NCBI GenBank assembly: GCA_045802605.1
Contig: JBJMQS010000053.1
Span: 269,963-333,962, forward strand
Source: JBJMQS01 sp045802605
GTDB lineage: Bacteria; Planctomycetota; Planctomycetia; Gemmatales; Gemmataceae
Length of the DNA: 64,000 bases
Reading direction: 5' to 3'
Below, one piece after another: positions 57,482-64,000 of the stretch; positions within the stretch are counted from its first letter, which is position 1, and each line of letters begins with the position of its first letter. Made by a program: the position numbers and the translations under genes. The notes under the pieces were generated by a model. The model worked only from the letters and a program-made list of their open reading frames with translations, made no database searches and was not told the DNA's origin.

Positions 57482-58258
57482 ATGAAGGTACAGCTTTTCA
57501 CCTACCCAAGACCCAAAGTGATAGTGGCCAGCCACGAGAGGTCGGGAACCCATTTCTTGATGAATTCAATCGCGAGGTGCTTCGGGTATTGTGCACTTCC
57601 TTGGGTTAATTTTGACAGTCAGAGTTTGGCTTCCAATTTCTATTCGCCCGAAGCACTGAAAGAGTTTTTCTCGCAGTTTCGTGGCAAGCACGTCGCCAAC
57701 ATCGTGAAGTCACACCATCCGTTTCCATTTCTGGAACCCGTGATGGATCAGCTCGTGCCCGAATTTCACATCTTTTACGTTTATCGCGATCCGCGCGATG
57801 TCATGGTGAGCCTGTGGAAATTCCTCAAGCAACTTTCCTGGCGCGAGGGCCCGACGCCCGAAACCGTTCAGGAGTTCATTCGAGTACAGCCCGAAGGCCA
57901 CATGATGCGTTATCAACGCCGCCAAGAGCCTTCCATGATTCATCGCTGGCGAACTCACGTGGATAGTTGGACGTTGGGAGTCCCTGAGCGGTTTCAGGGC
58001 AACATCACGTTCGTGCGGTTTGCGGATTTGCTGCACCGGTTTGAAGATGTCATTCGCTCGATCAGTAAAGTGCTCGGAAACCCCGTTAGCTTTGAGCGCC
58101 CGGTGCCGCAAGATAACTCCATTCTTCCCGCCAAGGGTGTGGTAGGTGCACACCGCGAGTACTTTGATGCCGCAGACCTGGCATTGTTCAACGACATCGC
58201 CGGCCACACCATGGAACGCCTCGCTTTTTCGACGGAAGCCATGCCGCTCGCTTCGTAA
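57482..58258 (+). CDS. PAPS-dependent sulfotransferase
   Basis: This 258-aa protein has the 5'-phosphosulfate-binding loop near the N-terminus (IVASHERSGTHFLMNS, about 12-27). The 3'-phosphate segment is FYVYRDPRDVMVSLWKFL (about 96-113), followed by FVRFADLLHRFEDVIRSI. This is the Sulfotransfer_1 pattern. The donor would be PAPS and the acceptor is unknown. The ATG at 57482 follows AGGG by 8 nt and puts the PSB loop at its usual distance from the N-terminus. The open frame reaches 57428. It stands alone between the kinase and the transglutaminase gene. Confidence 0.85.
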   Translation: MKVQLFTYPRPKVIVASHERSGTHFLMNSIARCFGYCALPWVNFDSQSLASNFYSPEALKEFFSQFRGKHVANIVKSHHPFPFLEPVMDQLVPEFHIFYVYRDPRDVMVSLWKFLKQLSWREGPTPETVQEFIRVQPEGHMMRYQRRQEPSMIHRWRTHVDSWTLGVPERFQGNITFVRFADLLHRFEDVIRSISKVLGNPVSFERPVPQDNSILPAKGVVGAHREYFDAADLALFNDIAGHTMERLAFSTEAMPLAS

Positions 58259-58330
58259 GCTTTTCCGCTTGAAATATCTTTCCTAGGCTAATGCAGGTCA
58301 CGCTTGGCGAATCCACTTCGGAGATTCCCT

Positions 58331-60016
58331 ATGTTTGCGCGCCTCGCGAGTCTCGGCATCCTAGCCTTGCTGATCTGTCCAGACGGTGCGGCTGCGCAGC
58401 AAGCCAATCCGTCGCCGGTGCAAAACCCAGGCTTTGAAGCGAGCGAACCGGACAAGCCACCGACGCACTGGTTCTTCCCGCCGGTCTGCAAACAAGGTGG
58501 ATACGAGCTGGCGGTCTCCGAGGATCAGCCGTTCGCTGGCAAGCGCTGCGTGGTTATGAAGCGGGAAGCCAAGGGTGATGCCGAGGCGTTCGGCAATATC
58601 CTGCAATCGGTCGATGCCACGCCATTTCGCGGCAAGCGCATCCGCTTCAAGGCGGCCGTGCGAGCCGAAGTGAAAGGCGATGGCAATCAAGCGATGCTTT
58701 GGCTCCGCGTCGATCGGCCCAAAGACGAGATGGGCTTTTTTGACAACATGGCAGATCGCCCGATCAAAGAGAAAGCCTGGAAGCACTACGAAATCGTCGG
58801 CGACGTCGCGGCCGACGCTGAAACAATCGTCGTTGGCATGATGCTGATGGGCAACGGGACTGCGGCACTCGATGACGTGTCGCTGGAAATCGTCGAGAAA
58901 ACGAAAGTCAAAACCACTGGGATGACGCAACGACAGCCCGCGCCGGGATTGGCCGAGGTGGTGATGGCTGAAGGTGTCACGCCAGTGAAGAATATCGACT
59001 CAGTCACGTTGCTCTTCCCCTTGCCACTGGCCTATCGCGATCAGGTGCCGCTCACGTTTCGTCTGGAAGTCGATCCGCCGCAATACGGCGAAGGTGTCGA
59101 AGTGGTCGAAGGGCCGGGCGACAATCGCGTTTTGAAACTGAAGCTGCATGACCTCGAAAAGGACAAGAAGTTCCGCATCGAGTATCACTCATTGGTTTTG
59201 GTTGCGCCCACGGAGTTTAAGGCCGTGCCGAAGTTGGTGCCCTTCCCCAAGGAATGGCCCGCCGAGGCGCAGCCCTGGCTTGCGTCCACCTGGGCGGTGG
59301 ACCACGAGAATGATCGCGTAAAAAAGGTGGCTCAGGAAATCCGCGGCGAGTCCAAGGATGTCATGGAGGTTATCGAGGCGACAGTGAAACGCGCTCAGGA
59401 TGTGTTCGCCAAAGTGAGCAAAGTACACGTGCGCGATCTCACTTCTGTCGAGGCGCTCGACAAGCAAGGCTCGTGCACGAGTTGCGCGAATCTCGTCGCC
59501 GCGTTACTTCGCGGCGCTGGCATCCCGGCACGAGTCCTTTCTGGCTATCCACTTTGGAGTGGGCCGCTGCAGACGCACTACATCGTTGAAGCATACGTGC
59601 CGGGATATGGTTGGTATCCCATTGAATCCACGATGTGTCGTGCGCCCTGGCCCAATCATCAGCAGGTGAATGTATCGATCGTCCCAATTGAGCACGAACG
59701 TAAAGACAAGGCGGGTCTGCGCCGCTGTGCGGCCGGTGCAGTGCCTTATCTGTCGTTGACCGAATGCGGCAATCCGAGCGCGGAGTTCATGGCCATGGGC
59801 ACGCTCAAGTCCTACTGCGACCACGAAGCCCGGATGGTGCGGCCCATGACCGCCAACGATTTGGAATGGGCGGGCGCCATGGCATGGGCGAAGCCGCGCT
59901 GGAGCGCATGGACCAAGTCGCAGCCGAAGCTCGCGAATGGCAAGTTGATGTTCGGGCCCGATGCGGGCGAAGTGAAAGCAGCAACGCCGACTGAGTTGCA
60001 AGCGGAGTTGAAGTAG
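58331..60016 (+). CDS. exported transglutaminase-like protein with N-terminal beta domain
   Basis: The signal peptide (MFARLASLGILALLICPDGAAAQ) is followed by a carbohydrate-binding-like beta sandwich (about 30-195, VQNPGFEASEPDKPPTHWFF, ending TAALDDVSLEIVEK). A linker precedes a transglutaminase-like core with Cys in GSCTSCANLVAALLRGAGIP (about 380), His in THYIVEAYVPGYGWYPIEST (about 414) and an acidic residue that is Glu rather than the usual Asp. The extracytoplasmic enzyme could cleave or cross-link peptides. The ATG at 58331 was chosen to start the signal peptide. A TTG at 58304 is less likely. Its stop is 2 bp from the convergent dnaE2 stop. Confidence 0.82.
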   Translation: MFARLASLGILALLICPDGAAAQQANPSPVQNPGFEASEPDKPPTHWFFPPVCKQGGYELAVSEDQPFAGKRCVVMKREAKGDAEAFGNILQSVDATPFRGKRIRFKAAVRAEVKGDGNQAMLWLRVDRPKDEMGFFDNMADRPIKEKAWKHYEIVGDVAADAETIVVGMMLMGNGTAALDDVSLEIVEKTKVKTTGMTQRQPAPGLAEVVMAEGVTPVKNIDSVTLLFPLPLAYRDQVPLTFRLEVDPPQYGEGVEVVEGPGDNRVLKLKLHDLEKDKKFRIEYHSLVLVAPTEFKAVPKLVPFPKEWPAEAQPWLASTWAVDHENDRVKKVAQEIRGESKDVMEVIEATVKRAQDVFAKVSKVHVRDLTSVEALDKQGSCTSCANLVAALLRGAGIPARVLSGYPLWSGPLQTHYIVEAYVPGYGWYPIESTMCRAPWPNHQQVNVSIVPIEHERKDKAGLRRCAAGAVPYLSLTECGNPSAEFMAMGTLKSYCDHEARMVRPMTANDLEWAGAMAWAKPRWSAWTKSQPKLANGKLMFGPDAGEVKAATPTELQAELK

Positions 60017-60018
60017 GC

Positions 60019-60834
60019 TCAGCAGAAATCGCGCGAGCGGGTGCGCAGATTTGCGAGCTTGGCGGAGAAATCCTCCAACCGCTGCACGACGACGTGAATC
60101 ACGCCGACCTTGTGCTCCAGCACGCCGTGTGCGATCCACGCCGGGCTGCGGCGAGCGACGGCGTGGTAGCGTTCCCACGTTGCCTGCTTGATGACCAGGT
60201 TGGCGGAGCCGGTCTCATCTTCAAGCGTCACAAAAGTGATTCCCTTCGCGGTGGCCGGCCGCTGCCGAACGATTACTAAGCCGGCCACGCTGACGAATTG
60301 GCCGTGCTTCAACTCGCCGAGTTGCGATGACCGCACAACTTTGATCTGCTCCAACTGGCCGCGATAGAACGAAATCGGATGGCCCTTGAGCGATAGCCCG
60401 GTGGTGCGATAGTCGGCGACCACCTGCTCAAACGGCGTCATCACCGGCAACGCTTCCTCGGCCTCCTCGATCTCCACACTGTCAAAGAGCGGCATCGGAG
60501 CCGGCGCTTTCGTCGCGGCTAACGATTGCCACAGAGCCGCCCGGCGATCGATCGCCAGTGAGCCGAACGCGTCGGCATCGGAGAGCCGCTCGAGATCCGC
60601 TCGCCCAAGCCGAGTGCGGCGGCGAAATTGTTCGAACGACTGGAACGGCCCGCCGGCTTCACGCGCGGCGAGAATGCTCTGAGCGCTCGCTTCCCGCAGA
60701 CCCGCGACGAGCCGCAGGCCAAGACGTAATTCCGGTCCCGTTTCCTGCGGGTCTTCTGGTCCCCTCGCGCGACCCACCGGCTCACTCCCGCAATTTTCCA
60801 ATCCGCTCCCCTCTTCACCTTTTTCCCTCCCCAA
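60019..60834 (-). CDS. dnaE2: error-prone polymerase DnaE2, C-terminal part in shifted frame
   Basis: Residues from ELRLGLRLVAGLREASAQSI on match the C-terminal region of DnaE2: helix-hairpin-helix QFRRRTRLGRADLERLSDADAFGSL, then LSLKGHPISFYRGQL, then the OB-fold VSVAGLVIVRQRPATAKGIT (FVTLEDETGSANLVI). The frame differs by -1 from the upstream ORF that carries the rest of the enzyme. The first ~45 residues here are translated repeat sequence, and a TTG is the nominal start. Between 60945 and about 60760 both frames are open, so the shift occurs within or next to the inserted palindromic element. Without frameshifting the enzyme would lack its C-terminal domains. Confidence 0.8.
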   Translation of the reverse strand: MGREKGEEGSGLENCGSEPVGRARGPEDPQETGPELRLGLRLVAGLREASAQSILAAREAGGPFQSFEQFRRRTRLGRADLERLSDADAFGSLAIDRRAALWQSLAATKAPAPMPLFDSVEIEEAEEALPVMTPFEQVVADYRTTGLSLKGHPISFYRGQLEQIKVVRSSQLGELKHGQFVSVAGLVIVRQRPATAKGITFVTLEDETGSANLVIKQATWERYHAVARRSPAWIAHGVLEHKVGVIHVVVQRLEDFSAKLANLRTRSRDFC

Positions 60835-63539
60835 TATTTCCTGTCCCCTCCCCCGTATTTCCGGTCCCCTCCCCCCTTGTGGGGGAGGGGACCGGAAAGT
60901 TGCGGGAAGGGACCAGAGCCAGTGGGGAGGGGACCGACCACCGGCGGGAGTGAATCAGAAGGAAAGGAAATGAAAGAAAATGAAAGAAAATCAGAACCGC
61001 ACGATTCCAGCGTGCAGTCATAACCGCTGATATTCACGTCCGGGGGCAGCACCGTCACGCCGTGTCGCTGCGCGTCCTGCACCAACTGCGCGGGCGCGTA
61101 GAAACCCATCGGTTGGCTGTTCAGAAGCGCGGCGGTGAACGCGGCCGGGTAGTAATGCTTCAGCCACGCGGAGACATAGGCCAACTGGGCGAATGCGGCC
61201 GCGTGCGACTCCGGGAAGCCGTATTCACCGAACCCCTGGATCTGTTTGTAAACCTGCTCCGCAAACTTTTCGCTCAACCCCCGGGCCTTCATGCCGACAT
61301 GCAATTTCTCGCGGAATTGCTCCATCACGCCGGTGCGCCGCCAGGCACCCATCGCCCGACGAAGCTGGTCGGCCTCGCCGGGCGTGAAGCCCGCCGCCAC
61401 GATCGCCAGCTTCATCGCCTGTTCCTGAAATAGCGGCACACCAAGCGTGCGCTCGAGCACCTGGCGAATCTCGTCGTTGGGATACTCCGCGACTTCCTCC
61501 TTATTGCGGCGCCGCAGATACGGATGCACCATCTCGCCCTGGATCGGGCCGGGCCTCATGATCGCGACTTCGATCACGAGGTCGTAATAATTGCGCGGCT
61601 TCAATCGCGGCAGCATCGACATCTGCCCGCGACTTTCAATCTGAAACACACCCACTGTGTCGGCCTTACAGATCATGTCGTAGACCGGCTCGTCATCCTG
61701 CGGCACCGTGGCGAGTGACACATCCCGGCCATAATGCTCCTTCACCAGATCGAAGCACTTGCGAATGGCCGAGAGCATGCCCAGGGCGAGCACATCCACT
61801 TTGAGAATGCCGAGCGCGTCGAGATCGTCCTTGTCCCATTGCACGACGGTGCGATCGTCCATGGCCGCGTTCTCGATCGGCACCAGTTCGCAAAGCGGCC
61901 CACGGGTGATGACCATCCCGCCGACGTGCTGCGACAGATGCCGCGGGGTGCCGATCACCTCGTTGACGAGAAAAAGCAGCCGTTCGCCGATGGACGACGT
62001 GGGATCAATCTCCGCCGCGGCGCAGCGTTGAGCCAGCAGTGTCTCGGTGCGGTAGCCTTCAACTTGGCCCGAGAGCGCATCGACACGATCAGGGGACAGG
62101 CCCAGCGCTTTGCCCATGTCGCGCACCGCACTGCGAACGCAGTAGGTGATCACGGTGGCCGCCAGCCCGGCACGTTCCCGGCCATACTTCTCGTAGAGAT
62201 ATTGCAACACCTCCTCACGCCGTTCGTGCTCAAAATCGACATCGATATCCGGAGCCTCCGCCCGCTCCTTGCTCACAAATCGCTCGAAAAGCACCTCGAT
62301 ATGAGCCGGATCGACGGAAGTGATGCCGAGGCAAAAGCACACCGCCGAGTTGGCGGCACTGCCACGCCCCTGGCAGAGAATCTGCCTTGATCGGGCAAAA
62401 CGAATGAGGTCGTACACCGTGAGAAAATAGGCTTCGTAGTTCAGTTCCTCGATCAAGACGAGTTCATGCTCGACGATCTTTCGCACCTTCTCGGGGAGGC
62501 CATCGGGATACCGCTCAGCCGCTCCCTGCCAGGTCAGTCGCGCGAGATAACCGGATGGCGTCTCGCCTTGGGGGACTAATTCTTCCGGATATTCGTAACG
62601 CAATTCGTCGAGGCTGAAGTTGCAGCGAGCGGCGACTTCAAGGGTGCGCGCGATCGCATCCGGAGCGGCGGCAAAGGCGGCCTCGATCTCAGCGATGGGT
62701 CGCAGATGACGCTGAGCGTTGGGAAATAGCGCATCGCCGGCCGCCGAGATGGTCGTGCCCTCGCGCACGGCCGTGAGTGCATCATAAAGCAGCATGCGCG
62801 ATGGAATGTGATAACGCACGTCATTAGCTGCGACGAGCGGGATGCGAGTTTCGCGCGAGAGTTCTTGGAGTTGGGCCAGCCGGCGAGCATCGTCAGGCCC
62901 GCGGAAGAGCTCGGCAAGAAGATAACCGCGATCACCGAAGAGGTCGCGAAATTTTCTTAACTGGGCAGACAGATTTTGATTTTGCTCCCTCCCCCCGTCC
63001 GGTCCCCTCCCATTCTTTTCCGTTCCCCTCCCCCCTTGTGGGGGAGGGTTAGGGTGGGGGGTTGAGCCCTCGCGTGCTTCCACCCCCCACCCTATCCCTC
63101 CCCCACAAGGGGGGAGGGGAACGGACGGCGGGGGGAGGGGACCGGACGGGGGGAGGACACCGGAAGGGATAACTCCTGCAAGCATGCCTTCGCTATGGAT
63201 GATCAAATCCGCAAAACTCAGCGTGCAGCTCCCCTTCTCCGCGCGGCGACGGCCCAGCGTGATCAGGCGGCAGAGCCGGGCATACGCTCGGCGATCCGGC
63301 GCCCAGAGCACCACGCTCGGTGCATCGATTAGATGAATCTCCGCGCCGACCAAGAGTTTGAGATTGTTTTCCTTCGCCGCCACATGAGCGCGGACAATGC
63401 CGGCAAGACTATCGCGATCAGTGACGGCGAGTGCCGCGTAGCCGTGCCCGGCCGCGGTAACGGCTAACTCCTCGGCGTGCGAAGCCGCCTCCAGGAAGGA
63501 GTAGTTCGTCTTGCAGTGCAACTCGGCGTAGCCCGTCAC
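60519..63539 (-). CDS. dnaE2: error-prone DNA polymerase DnaE2, PHP and polymerase core
   Basis: The protein starts YAELHCKTNYSFLEAASHAEEL with the PHP domain. It carries an in-frame repeat-derived insert (about residues 122-190, containing PHPNPPPQGGRG), then the alpha-subunit palm with the catalytic Asp set in APDIDVDFEHERREEVLQYL (about 432) and the fingers (YPEELVPQGETPSGYLARLT, GVFQIESRGQMSMLPRLKPR). DnaE2 performs SOS-linked translesion synthesis with ImuB. Family similarity ends at ISGYDCTLES; the residues after it are repeat-derived and out-of-frame sequence. The GTG start overlaps the imuB stop (GTGA), so the two are coupled. The gene is split from its C-terminal part by a -1 shift, so it may be a pseudogene unless recoded. 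Confidence 0.88.
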   Translation of the reverse strand: MTGYAELHCKTNYSFLEAASHAEELAVTAAGHGYAALAVTDRDSLAGIVRAHVAAKENNLKLLVGAEIHLIDAPSVVLWAPDRRAYARLCRLITLGRRRAEKGSCTLSFADLIIHSEGMLAGVIPSGVLPPSGPLPPPSVPLPPCGGGIGWGVEAREGSTPHPNPPPQGGRGTEKNGRGPDGGREQNQNLSAQLRKFRDLFGDRGYLLAELFRGPDDARRLAQLQELSRETRIPLVAANDVRYHIPSRMLLYDALTAVREGTTISAAGDALFPNAQRHLRPIAEIEAAFAAAPDAIARTLEVAARCNFSLDELRYEYPEELVPQGETPSGYLARLTWQGAAERYPDGLPEKVRKIVEHELVLIEELNYEAYFLTVYDLIRFARSRQILCQGRGSAANSAVCFCLGITSVDPAHIEVLFERFVSKERAEAPDIDVDFEHERREEVLQYLYEKYGRERAGLAATVITYCVRSAVRDMGKALGLSPDRVDALSGQVEGYRTETLLAQRCAAAEIDPTSSIGERLLFLVNEVIGTPRHLSQHVGGMVITRGPLCELVPIENAAMDDRTVVQWDKDDLDALGILKVDVLALGMLSAIRKCFDLVKEHYGRDVSLATVPQDDEPVYDMICKADTVGVFQIESRGQMSMLPRLKPRNYYDLVIEVAIMRPGPIQGEMVHPYLRRRNKEEVAEYPNDEIRQVLERTLGVPLFQEQAMKLAIVAAGFTPGEADQLRRAMGAWRRTGVMEQFREKLHVGMKARGLSEKFAEQVYKQIQGFGEYGFPESHAAAFAQLAYVSAWLKHYYPAAFTAALLNSQPMGFYAPAQLVQDAQRHGVTVLPPDVNISGYDCTLESCGSDFLSFSFISFPSDSLPPVVGPLPTGSGPFPQLSGPLPHKGGGDRKYGGGDRKYWGGKKVKRGADWKIAGVSRWVARGDQKTRRKRDRNYVLACGSSRVCGKRALRAFSPRVKPAGRSSRSNNFAAALGLGERISSGSPMPTRSAHWRSIAGRLCGNR
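60861..60895. repeat. short copy of GC-rich palindromic element in dnaE2
   Basis: Perfect 15-nt arms (CCGGTCCCCTCCCCC and its complement) flank CTTGT. Truncated related units (GTCCCCTCCCC, CCGGTCCCCTC) surround it from about 60735 to 61010. It lies at the point where dnaE2 loses its frame and interrupts the normal junction between CTLES and LRLGLRLV. Confidence 0.75.
63020..63124. repeat. full copy of GC-rich palindromic element in dnaE2 (in frame)
   Basis: Arms of 42 nt (63020-63061 and 63083-63124) match with one mismatch around a 21-nt loop containing GAGCCCTCGCGTGC. Translated in the dnaE2 frame, the element gives GGGIGWGVEAREGSTPHPNP, then PPQGGRG, extending the linker after the PHP domain without breaking the frame. 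Flanks from about 62985 to 63175 contain further GTCC.CTCCCC units. Confidence 0.8.
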
Positions 63540-64000
63540 TCGAAGCTCCCGTGGACAAACCATTGGCCGCAGTTGAGATCACGAAAGAGCCAGAAGCGAT
63601 GCCCGGTCACGGTTTCGACGCGGTAGTAATCGCGGCGGATGAGGCCGGTGCGCCACCACCCGGTTTCGATGCGCTCAGGCCCCCAGTGACGGGCAATCGC
63701 GTGCCAGCGGCGTTGCCAAGAGAACGAGGTTGGCGAGCCATCGGCGCGATCGGTGGCGTCAATGGGCGAGGGGGCCAGGAGTTGGAGGGGACGGTCAGAT
63801 GCGTCGAATTCATTCCATTGACTTTGTCTTGGCAACTCCGGTCCCCTCTCGCAACCTTCCGTTTCCGTCCCCCGTATTTCCGGTCCCCTCCCCCCTTGTG
63901 GGGGAGGGTTAGGGTGGGGGGTTGAGCCCGCGCGCGCTTCCACCCCCCACCCTATACCTCCCCCCCAAGGGGGGTGGGGGCCGGGAAGTTGCGGGAGGGG
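63536..64000 (-). CDS. imuB: ImuB, Y-family-like polymerase homologue, C-terminal part (partial)
   Basis: The last ~100 residues match the ImuB C-terminus: GPERIETGWWRTGLIRRDYY, then RVETVTGHRFWLFRDLNCGQ, then WFVHGSFE. ImuB is a catalytically dead Y-family protein that links DnaE2 to the beta clamp in SOS mutagenesis. The frame remains open to the right edge, so the gene is cut by the window. A full palindromic element lies in it in frame (GGIGWGVEARAGSTPHPNPP, then PQGGRG), inserting about 40 low-complexity residues between the little-finger/linker part and the C-terminal domain. The stop overlaps the dnaE2 start. Confidence 0.85.
   Translation of the reverse strand, partial: PLPQLPGPHPPWGGGIGWGVEARAGSTPHPNPPPQGGRGPEIRGTETEGCERGPELPRQSQWNEFDASDRPLQLLAPSPIDATDRADGSPTSFSWQRRWHAIARHWGPERIETGWWRTGLIRRDYYRVETVTGHRFWLFRDLNCGQWFVHGSFE
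63880..63984. repeat. full copy of GC-rich palindromic element in imuB (in frame)
   Basis: The left arm (63880-63921) is almost the same as that of the 63020 copy, including the TTAGGGTGGGG inner part. The loop differs by two bases (GAGCCCGCGCGCGC). The right arm (63943-63984) carries a few mismatches. The copy remains in frame with imuB and runs nearly to the window edge. Confidence 0.75.

Overview
The window looks like chromosomal DNA of a planctomycete (Gemmata/Pirellula-like; genus not determinable). Supporting signs are the translationally coupled sigma factor and Ser/Thr kinase with an FGE-sulfatase domain, giant surface proteins that open with a basic segment plus an 'EER..PA' motif and end in dockerin-like EF-hands, a 2011-residue polytopic membrane protein, a HAMP-array histidine kinase of more than 2100 residues, and an imuB-dnaE2 mutagenesis cassette. 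Most of the window is visibly GC-rich. The 2.2-9.2 kb block looks lower in G+C, which fits acquisition.

Layout. (1) 1-1.53 kb: a phage-type HTH gene and a DNA methylase that has lost its ParB-like N-terminus. (2) 1.5-13.1 kb: a putative genomic island bounded on the right by tRNA-Ser(GCT), with a tyrosine recombinase and an excisionase-like HTH gene next to the tRNA 3' end. Its main cargo is a three-gene minus-strand operon: a purine-nucleoside-phosphorylase-fold protein, a large TPR plus PIN-like protein, and an unrecognised 700-aa protein. Both gene junctions overlap by exactly 14 nt. I think this is a nucleotide- and RNA-targeting defence/conflict system and the best candidate for an under-described system here. 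(3) 13.4-22.3 kb: housekeeping genes, namely thyX, an alpha/beta hydrolase, a pirin, serA with a class-V aminotransferase (serine/glyoxylate metabolism), ppk1 and a sugar-1-phosphate nucleotidyltransferase. (4) 22.3-24.3 kb: small genes, including a MaoP/DUF413-like protein and a secreted Gly/Tyr/His-rich protein. (5) 24.3-32.8 kb: two hybrid histidine kinases, one carrying eleven near-identical 92-residue HAMP units.

(6) 33.1-35.0 kb: a 1886-bp transposase-less element with perfect 23-bp inverted repeats and an 8-bp target duplication, carrying passenger genes. It resembles a mobile insertion cassette with IS1595-like ends. (7) 35.0-37.3 kb: a PhoR/PhoB-like two-component pair. (8) 37.4-52.8 kb: the giant membrane protein and two giant exported beta-rich proteins sharing a nearly identical C-terminal cassette. 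(9) 52.8-60.0 kb: inorganic pyrophosphatase, sigma factor plus kinase, a sulfotransferase and a transglutaminase-like protein. (10) 60.0-64.0 kb, minus strand: imuB (cut by the window edge) and dnaE2. GC-rich palindromic elements have inserted into these coding regions. Two insertions stay in frame; the third coincides with a broken reading frame in dnaE2.

All functional calls come from reading motifs in the sequence and from recalled family knowledge. No database search was run.
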